From: Pedosphaera sp.
GTDB lineage: Bacteria > Verrucomicrobiota > Verrucomicrobiia > Limisphaerales > DSYF01
Direction: 5' to 3'
Assembly: GCA_017853715.1 (NCBI GenBank)
Contig: JAFMIZ010000007.1
Span: 1 to 53,390 of the forward strand
DNA length: 53,390 bases
This document shows positions 18,612 to 27,622 of the stretch, piece after piece. The position numbers and the translations under genes were made by a program. The notes beneath the pieces were generated by a model. It was not told the origin of the DNA and searched no databases. It saw nothing but the letters and a program-made list of their open reading frames with translations. Position 1 is the stretch's first letter, and each line of letters begins with the position of its first letter.

Positions 18612-19823
18612 CTATTTTAGTTTGATGCCGGCGACGGCAGGTTTGTTTTGGGCAAAGGCGGACGGATCGGTGCCGCCAGATTTCATGCGCAACATTGCAC
18701 CGTGATCGGTGGCTTCGCCTCGCATCTTCTTGAGCTTGTCAATATTCCGGGTCAGCACACCGCGCTTGGTGGCATACATGAGCGCCACTTCCTCGGTAAT
18801 CTTACCCTGTTCGTAGGCCTCGTAGCAGGCCTGGTCGAAGGTTTTCCAGCCGAAGTGGTAGTTGGACTCGATGATGTCATAGAAGGTCTTGCCTTCGCTT
18901 TCGCCGAGCCGAACAGATTCCTGGATGCGCAGGTTCGAGCCCATGATTTCAAGCAGAGCCTGACGTCCGCCGCCGATCTTGGGTGCGAGACGCTGGCTGA
19001 CCACCCAGCGAAGGGTGTCGGCGAGGCGTTCGCGAATCTGCTCCTGCTCCTCGGGTTCAAACATGCCAAGAATACGGTTAATGGTCTGACCGGCATCCGT
19101 GGTGTGCAGGGTGCTCACGACCAAGTGACCGGTTTCGGCTGCGCTCAATGCGATCTTGATCGTTTCGCGATCGCGAATTTCGCCGACGAGGATGACCTTG
19201 GGAGCCTGGCGCAAAGCGGCGCGAAGGCCGTTGGCGTAGGTGTCGAAGTCCGTGCCGAGTTCGCGCTGGTTGAACGTGGCGGCCTTGTGGGGGTGCACGA
19301 ATTCAACCGGGTCTTCCAGCGTGACGACATGGACGGCGCGCGAAGCGTTGATTTCGGCCAGCACCGCCGCGAGGGTGGTGGATTTACCGGAGCCAGTGGC
19401 GCCAGTGACCAGAATCAAGCCGGTCTTCTCCTTCGGCATCTGCTTCAGAATCGGCGGATGGTTCAAGTCATCGAGCGTCGGGATCTTGGTGTTCAACTTC
19501 CGCAACACGATGGAGAGATCGCCGCGACGGGAGAACACGTTGATGCGGAAGCGCGCCTTATCGGAAAGGGTGTAGGCCGCGTCGCATGAGCCGTGACGGA
19601 TCAAATCGAACAGGTGCCAGGGATTGTCACCCACGAGGTTCAGCGCGATCATCTCGGTTTGGAAAGGAGTCAGTATTTCGATGGGTGGATCAACCACCAC
19701 CGGTCTGAGTTCGCCGTAGGCTTCCACCTGCAAGGGCTTGTCCACCGTGAACAGGAGGTCGGACACCTCCGGCTGGGACTCCAGCATGGTCGTCAGGATG
19801 TAATCAAGTTCTGGGCGTCGCAT
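18612..19823 (-). CDS. pilU: PilU-like type IV pilus retraction ATPase
   Basis: A 403-aa hexameric secretion ATPase. Motifs: Walker A TGATGSGKSTT, Asp box and Walker B region ITLEDPVEFVH-type (VVTLEDPVEFVHPHK), the arginine-rich GTDFDTYANGLRAALRQAP, GEIRDRETI and the His box VVSTLHTTDAG. It is more divergent from PilT in its N-terminus and longer at the C-terminus, as PilU usually is. ATG 19823 is chosen; the frame can also open at a TTG at 19844 overlapping the pilT stop, but the ATG has a purine-rich AAAGGCG stretch just before it. Drives retraction of type IV pili together with PilT at the inner membrane. Confidence 0.88.
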   Translation of the reverse strand: MRRPELDYILTTMLESQPEVSDLLFTVDKPLQVEAYGELRPVVVDPPIEILTPFQTEMIALNLVGDNPWHLFDLIRHGSCDAAYTLSDKARFRINVFSRRGDLSIVLRKLNTKIPTLDDLNHPPILKQMPKEKTGLILVTGATGSGKSTTLAAVLAEINASRAVHVVTLEDPVEFVHPHKAATFNQRELGTDFDTYANGLRAALRQAPKVILVGEIRDRETIKIALSAAETGHLVVSTLHTTDAGQTINRILGMFEPEEQEQIRERLADTLRWVVSQRLAPKIGGGRQALLEIMGSNLRIQESVRLGESEGKTFYDIIESNYHFGWKTFDQACYEAYEQGKITEEVALMYATKRGVLTRNIDKLKKMRGEATDHGAMLRMKSGGTDPSAFAQNKPAVAGIKLK

Positions 19824-19840
19824 AGTTCGCCTTTGTTTGG

Positions 19841-20935
19841 TCAACCTTCATCTTCTTCCGGTGGGTGGGTCAGGAACGGGCGGAATTTTTTCTTATCGAG
19901 GCACTTTTCGTAGGCTTCCTCGGGCGAAATGCGCTTCATGCGAAGATGCTCCATGATGGAGTCGTCGAGCGGCATGTTGCCGTATTTCTTGCCGACCTGG
20001 ATCATGCCGGGAATCTGGTGGGTTTTGCCTTCGCGCACAAGGTTGGCTACCGCGGTATTGAACACGAGAATTTCCAATGCCGCCACACGGCCCTTCTTGT
20101 CGACGCGCCGGAACAGGTTCTGGGCGATGACCCCCTTCAACGCTTCGGAGAGGGTGGTGCGCACCTTGTTCTGCTGTTCGGCCGGGAAAACGTCAATGAT
20201 ACGATCAACCGTCTTGGCCGCGCTGGGCGTGTGCAACGTGCCGAACACCAAGTGACCGGTGCTGGCTGCCACGAGCGCGAGTTCGATAGTTTCCAAATCG
20301 CGCATTTCACCGACGAGAATGATGTCCGGGTCCTCGCGCAGGGCCCCACGCAGGGCGGAAGCGAACGACTTGGTGTGAATGCCTACTTCGCGATGGTTCA
20401 CAAGACAGTTTTTGCTCTCGTGCACGAACTCGATCGGATCTTCCACCGTGATCATGTGGTCCTTACGGTTCTTGTTTGCGTAATCCATCATCGCTGCGAG
20501 CGTGGTGGATTTGCCGGAACCCGTGGGACCGGTGACGACAACGAGGCCACGATGCAGCATCGCAAACTTCTTGAGCACGGCGGGCATCGGCGCATCCAAC
20601 TTCTCGAAATCCTCAAAGGACAGGACTTTGCTCGGTATCTGGCGGAACACGGCCGCGACACCGTTCTTCTGGTTGAAGAAGTTCACGCGGAAGCGGGAGA
20701 GACCGGGGATTTCGTAGCCGAAGTCCACGTCGCCCGTTTCTTCGAAGATTTTAATCTTATACTCGGGCGCAATCTCGTAGAGCATGGCCTTGAGATTGTC
20801 ACTTTCGAGCGGGGGGTAGTCCACGCGTTGCAATTGGCCATCGATGCGCAGGATCGGCGGGTTGCCCGCCGACATGTGCAAGTCCGAAGCCTTTTGCTCG
20901 AACATCAAATTGAAGAATGCGTCAATTTTTGCCAT
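19841..20935 (-). CDS. pilT: PilT type IV pilus retraction ATPase
   Basis: A 364-aa motor that depolymerises pilin to retract type IV pili (twitching motility, DNA uptake). All PilT landmarks are present: N-terminal ASDLHMSAGNPPILRIDGQL, Walker A GPTGSGKSTT (near residue 136), ITVEDPIEFVH, GEMRDLETI, and the His box VFGTLHTPSAAKTVDRIID, plus the C-terminal AIRNLIREGK-like ALVNLVREG-type helix. ATG 20935 follows a good ribosome site (GGAAGG, six bases upstream). A possible minus promoter precedes it (TTGAAG at 20983-20988, 17-bp spacer, TACTAC at 20960-20965). First gene of the eight-gene run to 15009. Confidence 0.95.
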   Translation of the reverse strand: MAKIDAFFNLMFEQKASDLHMSAGNPPILRIDGQLQRVDYPPLESDNLKAMLYEIAPEYKIKIFEETGDVDFGYEIPGLSRFRVNFFNQKNGVAAVFRQIPSKVLSFEDFEKLDAPMPAVLKKFAMLHRGLVVVTGPTGSGKSTTLAAMMDYANKNRKDHMITVEDPIEFVHESKNCLVNHREVGIHTKSFASALRGALREDPDIILVGEMRDLETIELALVAASTGHLVFGTLHTPSAAKTVDRIIDVFPAEQQNKVRTTLSEALKGVIAQNLFRRVDKKGRVAALEILVFNTAVANLVREGKTHQIPGMIQVGKKYGNMPLDDSIMEHLRMKRISPEEAYEKCLDKKKFRPFLTHPPEEDEG

Positions 20936-20991
20936 AGGTATCCTTCCAACGTTGTGGAAGTAGTAGCTAAATCCTTACCACTCTTCAAGTC

Positions 20992-22092
20992 ATGCACCAA
21001 TTGGTGAATTTCATCCACCGGGAAATAGCGGAATGCGGGCCAATCGCCTTTGCCCGCTTCATGGAGTTGGCTTTGTATTGTCCCGAACTTGGATTCTATG
21101 AAAAGGAAGGGGACAAAGTGGGGCGCGGCGGCGACTTCTTCACCAGTGTCAGTGTCGGGCCGATCTTCGGCGAATTGCTTGCTTTCCAGTTTGGCCGGTG
21201 GTTTGAGCAGTCGGAATGCACTTCCCTGCAACTAGTTGAAGCCGGGGCCCACGACGGAAAACTGGCGGCGGATATCCTCGGCTGGCTGCGAATAAGGTGC
21301 CCCAAGGTGTTTCAACTCACGACCTATCGCCTGTTGGAGCCGTCAGCCCGCCGGCGGCAATGGCAGCGACAACGTCTGGCAGAATTCGAGTCGAAGGTGA
21401 TGTGGGTGGGCTCGCTCGGGGCTGATTCGTCCTTTTCTCAGCCAACCGACAGTTTCGCTGTCATCTTTTCCAACGAATTACTGGATGCCATGCCGGTGCA
21501 TCGCTGTGGGTGGGATGCAAAAGCGGGTGCTTGGTTTGAGTGGGGCGTCGACAGCGATGGGGAGAAGTTTGTGTGGGCGCGGCTGACTGCGCCTCCTCCG
21601 ACCTCCATCCTGGGTCTTCCATCCTCGCCCGATCTCCTCTCGGTGCTGCCCGACGGCTACACAATCGAAGTCAGCCCCACCGCTGAAAAATGGTGGGATG
21701 GGGCGGCTCGCTGGTTGCGCAAAGGGAAACTGGTGACCTTCGACTACGGCTTCGATGCTGCGGGAGAATTCCAGCCAGAGCGACTCAAGGGAACCTTGCG
21801 TGCTTACCGGGATCACCGTGCCAATGAAGACGTGCTAGGCAAGCCTGGCGAGCAGGACATCACCGCGCACGTGAACTTCGCGCGGATCGAAAAGACCGGA
21901 ATCGCGGCGGGGCTGGACACCGAAGCCTTCGACTCGCAGGCCCGGTTTCTCACCCGAATTGCCGCCGAAGCCTGGAAGCCGGACAGCAATTTTGGCGACT
22001 GGAACCCCAAACGCACCCGCCAGTTCCATACGCTCACGCATCCCGAACATCTGGGGAATCGGTTCCGGGCCCTAGTCCAGTCGCGCGCTTGA
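20992..22092 (+). CDS. MidA/NDUFAF7-type SAM methyltransferase
   Basis: A 366-aa class I SAM-dependent methyltransferase of the MidA family (mitochondrial homologue NDUFAF7 methylates an arginine of complex I). Seen: FMELALYCPELGFYEKEGDKVGRGGDFFTSVSVGPIFGELLAF-type family opening (short excerpts FMELALYCPELGFY and GDFFTSVSVG), the SAM loop LVEAGAHDGKLAADIL, ISNELLDAMPVHR and FDYGFDAAGEF. The bacterial target is unknown. Residues about 201-212 are encoded by a 7-bp tandem array (21593-21627) that adds a Pro/Ser-rich loop before the DGYTIEVSP strand. ATG 20992 is divergent from pilT across 56 bp. Confidence 0.9.
   Translation: MHQLVNFIHREIAECGPIAFARFMELALYCPELGFYEKEGDKVGRGGDFFTSVSVGPIFGELLAFQFGRWFEQSECTSLQLVEAGAHDGKLAADILGWLRIRCPKVFQLTTYRLLEPSARRRQWQRQRLAEFESKVMWVGSLGADSSFSQPTDSFAVIFSNELLDAMPVHRCGWDAKAGAWFEWGVDSDGEKFVWARLTAPPPTSILGLPSSPDLLSVLPDGYTIEVSPTAEKWWDGAARWLRKGKLVTFDYGFDAAGEFQPERLKGTLRAYRDHRANEDVLGKPGEQDITAHVNFARIEKTGIAAGLDTEAFDSQARFLTRIAAEAWKPDSNFGDWNPKRTRQFHTLTHPEHLGNRFRALVQSRA
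21593..21627. repeat. 7-bp tandem array inside the MidA-type gene
   Basis: Five heptamers in register (CTCCTCC, GACCTCC, ATCCTGG, GTCTTCC, ATCCTCG) share an RTCYTCC-like core. They code for PPPTSILGLPSS in frame. Same period as the arrays in uvrA and gcvP, but a different core sequence. Confidence 0.85.
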
Positions 22093-22422
22093 AGCTCAGC
22101 CTACGGCAATCCGCGACACGGCAACTGGCATTGGCTTCATGGAGTTTTTCCCGAGGTGGCCCCGCGCAAAGGTCGCGAAGTCCCCCCAAGAGACTTCGTG
22201 AGATTTGCTCCAGACCATGTTTCCGCATTCCCCCGTGAGCGCGCTGGCGGTCGGGCGCGCTGTCTTAAGCGCGCACGTAGTGACGCGCCCGGTCATGAAG
22301 TCATCGGGAAATGAACCGGTCAGTGGTGCTGCGGTTGCAGGGCGTTTCATCCACGGCGCGCGATCTTTCACTGCCTGCTTTCCTTGCGTCCGTGGCGCCC
22401 TTTGCGTGAGGCGATATTGAAA
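22093..22422. other. convergent intergenic region with hairpins
   Basis: A 330-bp gap between the stops of the MidA-type gene and rmuC. I see no credible gene. It holds a 7-bp-stem hairpin (22176-22182 with 22192-22198) and a GC-rich segment where two stems compete: 22255-22261 with 22268-22274, or 22253-22259 with 22284-22290. None has a T-tract. Confidence 0.5.
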
Positions 22423-23685
22423 TCAACTGCGCTTCGCGACGTCGCGCGGGGCGCTTTCCACGATTTTTGGCTCCTCCAATGTCTTCATTCCCTTGGCGCC
22501 CAACTCGGTGAACTTGCGCGCCCCGGGTAGAAGTGTTTGTTCAAAGGAGCCAACCGCCTTGTTGAAAGCCTTGTTCGCGCTCTCCAGACCGCGTCCCACA
22601 TCATCCAGATTGTTCGCGAACGTGGTGATTCGGTCGTAAAGCGTGCGCCCCAATTCAGCGATCACCTGCGCATTCTTGGAAACGTCTTCTTGCCGCCAGC
22701 CGTAAGCTGCGGCTTTGAGGAGCGCGATCAGCGTGGCGGGCGTGGCGAGCAGAACCTTCTTGCCGATGGCCCGATCAATCAACGTGGCGTCTGCCTGCAA
22801 CGCGCCGGCGAGAAATTGATCGCCCGGCAGGAACAGCACGACAAACTCGGGCGAGGGCTGGAATTGTTCCCAGTATGACTTCGCGCCCAGCGCGTCGATG
22901 TGTCCGCGCACCTTGGCGGCATGCTCTGCCAGCTTCGCCCCGCGCACCGTGTCATCGGCGGTGTTGGCCGCTTCACGATAAGCATCGTTCGGAGCCTTCG
23001 CGTCCACGACGATTTGCTGTCCGCCGGGAAGTCGAACCACCAAGTCGGCACGCAACGAGCCGCTGGATTCCTGCTCGGCAAAATCGCAATAGGACGACAT
23101 GCCGGACATCTCGACGACGCGGCGAAGCTGGAGTTCCCCCCAAGTTCCGGCGGTCGTGGTCGAGCGCAGGGCAGTGGATAATTTGGAAGCCTCGTTTTGC
23201 AGCATGATCTGGGCGGTGCCCAGGGATTCCAGCTGTTTGGAAAGCTGGCCGTAAGCACTCGCGCGGGACTTCTCGATTTCTCCGATGGTGGAGTCCACGC
23301 GCTGCAAGGATTCGCGGAGCGGCTTTACGAGGGCGTCAATGGCCTGCTCGCGCTTTGCCAGTTCGCCCGCCGACTGTTGATGCAGTTTGCCGAAGGTTTC
23401 GCCGGCCAGCCGGAGAAATTCATTCGCATTCTGGCTCAAGGCCTCTGCGGAGAGCGCAGTGAAGGACTCCTTAAGCTTGGCCTGGGCCTCCTCAAGGACC
23501 GCCCGCCTGGCCTCCAATTCTGTGGTGCGCTGCCGCAGCGTCTGCAATTCAGCCTCGGCGCGCGCAAGGGCTTCAGTGGCGTGTCTGGCCCGTTCCGCCA
23601 CGGCCGCCGCCTTGGCTTGGGAAATGAACCAACCCAGTCCGCCCGCAATCAGTGCCGTGATCAGGGCGATGAAAACTTCAGTCAT
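22423..23685 (-). CDS. rmuC: RmuC-family DNA recombination protein
   Basis: A 420-aa protein anchored by one N-terminal helix (FIALITALIAGGLGWFIS), followed by a long coiled coil rich in Ala, Glu, Arg and Leu (about residues 35-180) and the RmuC nuclease-like core: GTWGELQLRRVVEMSGM, DLVVRLPGGQQIVVDAKAPND, SPEFVVLFLPGDQFLAGAL and TPATLIALLKAAAYGWRQE. RmuC limits DNA inversions and rearrangements at short inverted repeats in Escherichia coli, which is worth noting in a genome so rich in short repeats. ATG 23685 is chosen, since the upstream frame precedes the membrane helix with unlikely sequence. Confidence 0.93.
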   Translation of the reverse strand: MTEVFIALITALIAGGLGWFISQAKAAAVAERARHATEALARAEAELQTLRQRTTELEARRAVLEEAQAKLKESFTALSAEALSQNANEFLRLAGETFGKLHQQSAGELAKREQAIDALVKPLRESLQRVDSTIGEIEKSRASAYGQLSKQLESLGTAQIMLQNEASKLSTALRSTTTAGTWGELQLRRVVEMSGMSSYCDFAEQESSGSLRADLVVRLPGGQQIVVDAKAPNDAYREAANTADDTVRGAKLAEHAAKVRGHIDALGAKSYWEQFQPSPEFVVLFLPGDQFLAGALQADATLIDRAIGKKVLLATPATLIALLKAAAYGWRQEDVSKNAQVIAELGRTLYDRITTFANNLDDVGRGLESANKAFNKAVGSFEQTLLPGARKFTELGAKGMKTLEEPKIVESAPRDVAKRS

Positions 23686-23755
23686 GCGCCCAGCATGTTG
23701 AACCGTGCCGGAAGCTGCGAGAGCAAAATCAAGCCTGGCCGGGTAATGCTGGCAG

Positions 23756-24865
23756 GTGAAAAACATTGAAACCCCGCCGCTGATTCGGGAAAGTCACCCA
23801 AGCGGTCCGCTCCTATTGATCATGGCAATCTGGGTCATACGAAGTTTGTTTCTGATTCTCTGCACCGTGGCGGGTTTCGCCATCAGCCAGGTGCGGCCGG
23901 AATACGCCCAGCATCCTCTTCTGGGGATGCTCATCGGCTTCGGCTTTGGCGGCGTGATGATTGCCATCGATGAGATGCTCAAGGGCTTCTCGTTGCGGGC
24001 CTTCTCCGCCACCACCTTCGGTCTGTTTCTGGGGTCTGTCGTCGCGCTGCTGGTTGACCAGTCCGGTCTGTTCATCGATGACCCGGATGACCCGGTCCGG
24101 CGCATGATCCGCATCGGTCTGTTTCTGGCCTTTGGCTACATCGGTATGATTTTGGCCATGCGCAGCAACAAGGAGGATTTCTCGCTTATAATCCCCTATG
24201 TGCGCTTCACCCGTCAGGCCAAGGCGGACAATCTGATCCTGCTCGACACCAGTGCGATTATCGACGGTCGGGTGGCTGGCCTGATCGAATCGAGTTTCTT
24301 GGAGGGCATGATCGTGGTGCCGCGGTTCGTGCTGCGGGAGCTGCAGCAGATCGCCGACTCCACCGATCCCATCAAGCGCGCCCGCGGACGGCGTGGGCTG
24401 GAAGTGTTGAACCGCATCCAGCGTAACGTGCGCAACGAGGTGAAGATTCACGACGCGGAGTTTCCTGACGAGACCGGTGTGGACGCCAAGCTCCTGCGCC
24501 TCGCCCGCAATCTCGCCGCACGCATCTACACCACCGACTTCAACCTGGCCAAGATCGCGGAGCTGCAATCCATCAGCTGCGTCAACTTGAGCGAAGTCGC
24601 CCGATGCTTGCGGGTCATCCTCTTGCCGGGTGAAGTACTGAGCCTGAAGATTGTTCGCGAAGGCAAAGAAAAGAATCAGGGCATCGGCTACCTTGCTGAC
24701 GGAACGATGGTGGTGGTGAATCATGCTGGGGCACAAGTTGGCCAGCAGGTCGAAGCGCAGGTTCAGAGCACACACCAGACGGGCGCAGGCATCATTGTCT
24801 TCGCTGAGGTCCGTGCGACCCCGGCCCACTCCGATGCCGCGCAAAAATCTGCCAACGCCGCATGA
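23756..24865 (+). CDS. PIN/TRAM-domain membrane protein (YacL-like)
   Basis: A 369-aa integral membrane protein with about four N-terminal helices (WVIRSLFLILCTVAGFAI, LLGMLIGFGFGGVMIAI, FGLFLGSVVALLV, LFLAFGYIGMILAM), a PIN ribonuclease domain (LILLDTSAIIDGRV, VPRFVLRELQQIADS, TTDFNLAKIAEL; acidic Asp and Glu residues present), and a C-terminal TRAM domain. This is the YacL-type arrangement; its substrate is not established. The GTG at 23756 gives the full frame; an ATG at 23822 would skip 22 residues before the first helix and is also possible. The stop overlaps the DUF2007 start as ATGA. Confidence 0.88.
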   Translation: MKNIETPPLIRESHPSGPLLLIMAIWVIRSLFLILCTVAGFAISQVRPEYAQHPLLGMLIGFGFGGVMIAIDEMLKGFSLRAFSATTFGLFLGSVVALLVDQSGLFIDDPDDPVRRMIRIGLFLAFGYIGMILAMRSNKEDFSLIIPYVRFTRQAKADNLILLDTSAIIDGRVAGLIESSFLEGMIVVPRFVLRELQQIADSTDPIKRARGRRGLEVLNRIQRNVRNEVKIHDAEFPDETGVDAKLLRLARNLAARIYTTDFNLAKIAELQSISCVNLSEVARCLRVILLPGEVLSLKIVREGKEKNQGIGYLADGTMVVVNHAGAQVGQQVEAQVQSTHQTGAGIIVFAEVRATPAHSDAAQKSANAA

Positions 24866-25110
24866 ACCTCGTGACCGTCCACACCGCGTTCAATTCCGCC
24901 GACGCGCAACTCATCAATTCCCGCCTTCAAGCGGCCGGCTTTCACTCGGTGGTCACCGGTGAGCTGGCCGCGTTGAGCATGGAAGGCTACTCGCTGGCGG
25001 CAGGCGGCATCCGCGTGCAGGTTCCCGAACCTGAAGTCGAGGATGCACAAGTGCTGTTGGCTGATTTCGCCGGAGAAGGTGGGCGATCGGCGGGTAACTC
25101 CGATTCCTAA
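24862..25110 (+). CDS. DUF2007-type small protein
   Basis: An 82-aa protein of the DUF2007 putative signal-transducing family: TVHTAFNSADAQLINSRLQA, GFHSVVTGE, GIRVQVPEPEVEDAQVLLAD. Folds as a small alpha/beta unit resembling a PII-like ferredoxin fold. Its function is unknown. The ATG overlaps the PIN/TRAM stop by four bases (ATGA), so the two are translationally coupled; this neighbourhood suggests it modulates the PIN/TRAM protein, by inference only. A GlcD-like gene starts three bases after it. Confidence 0.85.
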   Translation: MNLVTVHTAFNSADAQLINSRLQAAGFHSVVTGELAALSMEGYSLAAGGIRVQVPEPEVEDAQVLLADFAGEGGRSAGNSDS

Positions 25111-25113
25111 GCC

Positions 25114-26493
25114 ATGCCTGCGCTCACTCCGCGACTCGCCGCGCAGCTGCGCAAACTGATACCCGCCAGTGAAGTGTCCTTGGCCGCCGACGCATTGAGG
25201 TCGCACTCCGGTGACAAATGGTTTGCGGTTGCCATGCCGGAGGCCGTCGTCATTCCGCGCTCCGCCAAATCCATCTCCAAAGTATTGTCCTTTGCCAACC
25301 GGCACCGCATTCCGGTGACAGCACGCGGGGCGGGGCACGGCTACGTGGGGGGCTGTGTGCCTGTGCGTGGCGGCATCGTGATCTCCACCGCGCGCATGAA
25401 CCGCGTGAAGGAGATCAACAGCAAGGATTTTGTGGCCGTGGTGGAGCCGGCTGTGGTGACGGCCGAATTTCAGGCGGCGGTGGAAAAGCTTGGGTTGTTC
25501 TACCCCCCGGACCCGGCGAGCCGCGCGGACAATTCAATCGGCGGCAACATCGCCACCAATGCGGGCGGACCACGCTGCCTCAAGTATGGCGTGACACGTG
25601 ACTACGTGCTCGGTTTGGAAGTCGTGCTGGCGAATGGTGCCATCACCCGGCTCGGGAGCCGAACCCACAAGAACAAGACCGGCTTCGATCTGCACCGGTT
25701 GTTCGTTGGTTCCGAAGGCATGCTGGGCATCGTCACCGAGGCCACACTCAAGCTGTTGCCGTTGCCACCGTTTCGCGCCAATCTGGCGGTTGGGTTTTCC
25801 TCCACTCGCGATGCCTTGGCTGCGCTGGCAGGAATATTTGCAGCGGGCTTTCTGCCCTGCGCCCTGGAAGTGGCCGATGAGTTCACGCTTCGGGCGGCCT
25901 ATCGGCGCACCAAGAGTGAAAAGTTGCGCGGTTGCAAGGCTCACCTCATCGTCGAATTGGACGGCCACGAAACCTCGGTGCGCGGCGAAATAAAGGCGCT
26001 GGAGCGCGTCGTGCGGCGGAATCATCCCTTGTCGCTGCAGCGCGGGCTGGGGGCTGAGGCTTGTGAGGCGGTCTGGAAGGTGCGCCGTGAATTTTCCTAC
26101 GCACTACGGGATACCGGACTGACCAAACTGAACGAGGACATCGTTGTTCCGCGCGGCAAGCTCCAGGATTTGTTCCGCTTTGCCGCGCGGCTTCAGAGGC
26201 GGCACGGGCTGCAACTCGCCTGCTTCGGTCACGCCGGCGACGGCAACATTCACACGAATGTGATGGTGGATTTCAAACAGCCCGGCGCGAAGCAGCGTTC
26301 GGAAGATTGCCTCGACGAATTGTTCCGGCAGGTGATTGCGTGGGGTGGCAGCATCACGGGGGAACACGGGATTGGGCTTGCCAAGAAACGTTGGTGGCCG
26401 CAGGCCGTTTCGCCTGAATCCCTCGCCTTGCATCGCACCGTCAAACGCGCGCTGGACCCGAAGGGGATTCTTAATCCCGGGAAGTTTATCTGA
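25114..26493 (+). CDS. GlcD-like FAD-binding oxidoreductase
   Basis: A 459-aa flavoprotein of the FAD-binding type 4 / FAD-oxidase C family, which oxidises 2-hydroxy acids such as glycolate or D-lactate. Seen: ARGAGHGYVGGCVPVRGG (FAD pyrophosphate loop), ADNSIGGNIATNAGGPRCLKYG-type block, the substrate-side HAGDGNIHTNVMVD and SITGEHGIGLAKKRW. The oxidised acid is not determined by these motifs. There is no Fe-S domain, unlike the fused relative at 34623-37457. It is the third gene of a plus-strand run with PIN/TRAM and DUF2007 and converges on aroC. Confidence 0.9.
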   Translation: MPALTPRLAAQLRKLIPASEVSLAADALRSHSGDKWFAVAMPEAVVIPRSAKSISKVLSFANRHRIPVTARGAGHGYVGGCVPVRGGIVISTARMNRVKEINSKDFVAVVEPAVVTAEFQAAVEKLGLFYPPDPASRADNSIGGNIATNAGGPRCLKYGVTRDYVLGLEVVLANGAITRLGSRTHKNKTGFDLHRLFVGSEGMLGIVTEATLKLLPLPPFRANLAVGFSSTRDALAALAGIFAAGFLPCALEVADEFTLRAAYRRTKSEKLRGCKAHLIVELDGHETSVRGEIKALERVVRRNHPLSLQRGLGAEACEAVWKVRREFSYALRDTGLTKLNEDIVVPRGKLQDLFRFAARLQRRHGLQLACFGHAGDGNIHTNVMVDFKQPGAKQRSEDCLDELFRQVIAWGGSITGEHGIGLAKKRWWPQAVSPESLALHRTVKRALDPKGILNPGKFI

Positions 26494-26539
26494 TTGCCAC
26501 GACACTGCCGCGAGGGAAAGCGGCACCGAGGTCCAACTG

Positions 26540-27622
26540 CTACTTACCACACTGCGCCCGCTGTCGCAGGGCGTGATCCGCGAGCACCAAAGCCGTCATC
26601 GCTTCCACCATCACCACGGCGCGTGGCAAGACACACGGGTCGTGACGGCCACGGCCCTTGAGCGTGGTGTTTTGCAACTGCGTATCCACGGTATCCTGTT
26701 CATGCATCACGGTGGCCACGGGCTTGAACGCTGTGCGGAAATAGATCGTTTCGCCATTGGATATGCCACCTTGGACGCCGCCGGAGCGGTTGCTGGTGGT
26801 GTGAACCTCGCCGCCGACGTTGCGAATGGGATCATTGTGCTCCAACCCTGTCAACGCGGTGCCCGCGAAGCCGGAGCCGACTTCAAAACCTTTCGTGGCC
26901 GGGAGGCTCATCATGGCCTTGGCCAGGTCGGCCTCCAGCCGGTCGAACACGGGTTCGCCCCAGCCCGCGGGAACTTTGCGGGCGACACACTGGATGACGC
27001 CGCCCACGGTGTTGCCGTCGTTCCTTGCTTGCTCGATCAGCGCGATCATCTTTTCTGCCATTGCCGGGTCCGGGCAGCGCACGATATTGGACTCCACCTG
27101 CGCGAAGGTGACTTTCTCTTCGTCAACAGTGGCAACGATGTCTTTGACGGATTGCACCCACGCGAGGATCTCCACGCCGAACTGTTCCTTGAGAATCTTC
27201 CTGGCTATGGCTCCCGCTGCCACACGCCCAATCGTCTCGCGTGCGCTGGTGCGACCGCCGCCGGGCCACGCGCGGATGCCGAACTTGGCTTGATAGGTGT
27301 AGTCCGCATGCGACGGACGGAATTTGGTGGCCATCTCATTGTAGGCTTCGGAGCGCTGGTCTTCATTGCGCACCATGAGGCTGATGGGTGTGCCAAGCGT
27401 TTTGCCCTCGAACGTGCCGGAAAGGATTTTGACTTCGTCCGTCTCCTTGCGGGGCGTGACGATCTTGGATTGGCCGGGCCGACGGCGGTCCAAGTCGGGC
27501 TGAAGGTCAGCCTCGGTCAGGGTGAGTTGGGGTGGGCAGCCGTCCACCACAACGCCTACGCCGCCCCCGTGCGATTCGCCCCACGTGGTGATTCGGAAGA
27601 GCTGGCCAAAAGTGTTTCCCAT
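26540..27622 (-). CDS. aroC: chorismate synthase
   Basis: Last step of the shikimate pathway: converts EPSP to chorismate with reduced FMN. Signatures: [29 protein letters not shown]-type ([16 protein letters not shown]), [16 protein letters not shown] and [13 protein letters not shown]. The 360-aa length is normal. ATG 27622 opens on the conserved MGNTFG; the long upstream frame to 27931 is not coding. aroB is 24 kb away, so the pathway is split. The stop faces the GlcD-like gene, with a weak 6-bp hairpin (26506-26511 with 26520-26525) between. Confidence 0.96.
   Translation of the reverse strand: MGNTFGQLFRITTWGESHGGGVGVVVDGCPPQLTLTEADLQPDLDRRRPGQSKIVTPRKETDEVKILSGTFEGKTLGTPISLMVRNEDQRSEAYNEMATKFRPSHADYTYQAKFGIRAWPGGGRTSARETIGRVAAGAIARKILKEQFGVEILAWVQSVKDIVATVDEEKVTFAQVESNIVRCPDPAMAEKMIALIEQARNDGNTVGGVIQCVARKVPAGWGEPVFDRLEADLAKAMMSLPATKGFEVGSGFAGTALTGLEHNDPIRNVGGEVHTTSNRSGGVQGGISNGETIYFRTAFKPVATVMHEQDTVDTQLQNTTLKGRGRHDPCVLPRAVVMVEAMTALVLADHALRQRAQCGK

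Noticed and set aside
22096-22371. A 91-aa minus-strand frame between the MidA-type gene and rmuC
   Set aside because: No recognisable motif and no clear ribosome site; the same bases have competing frames.
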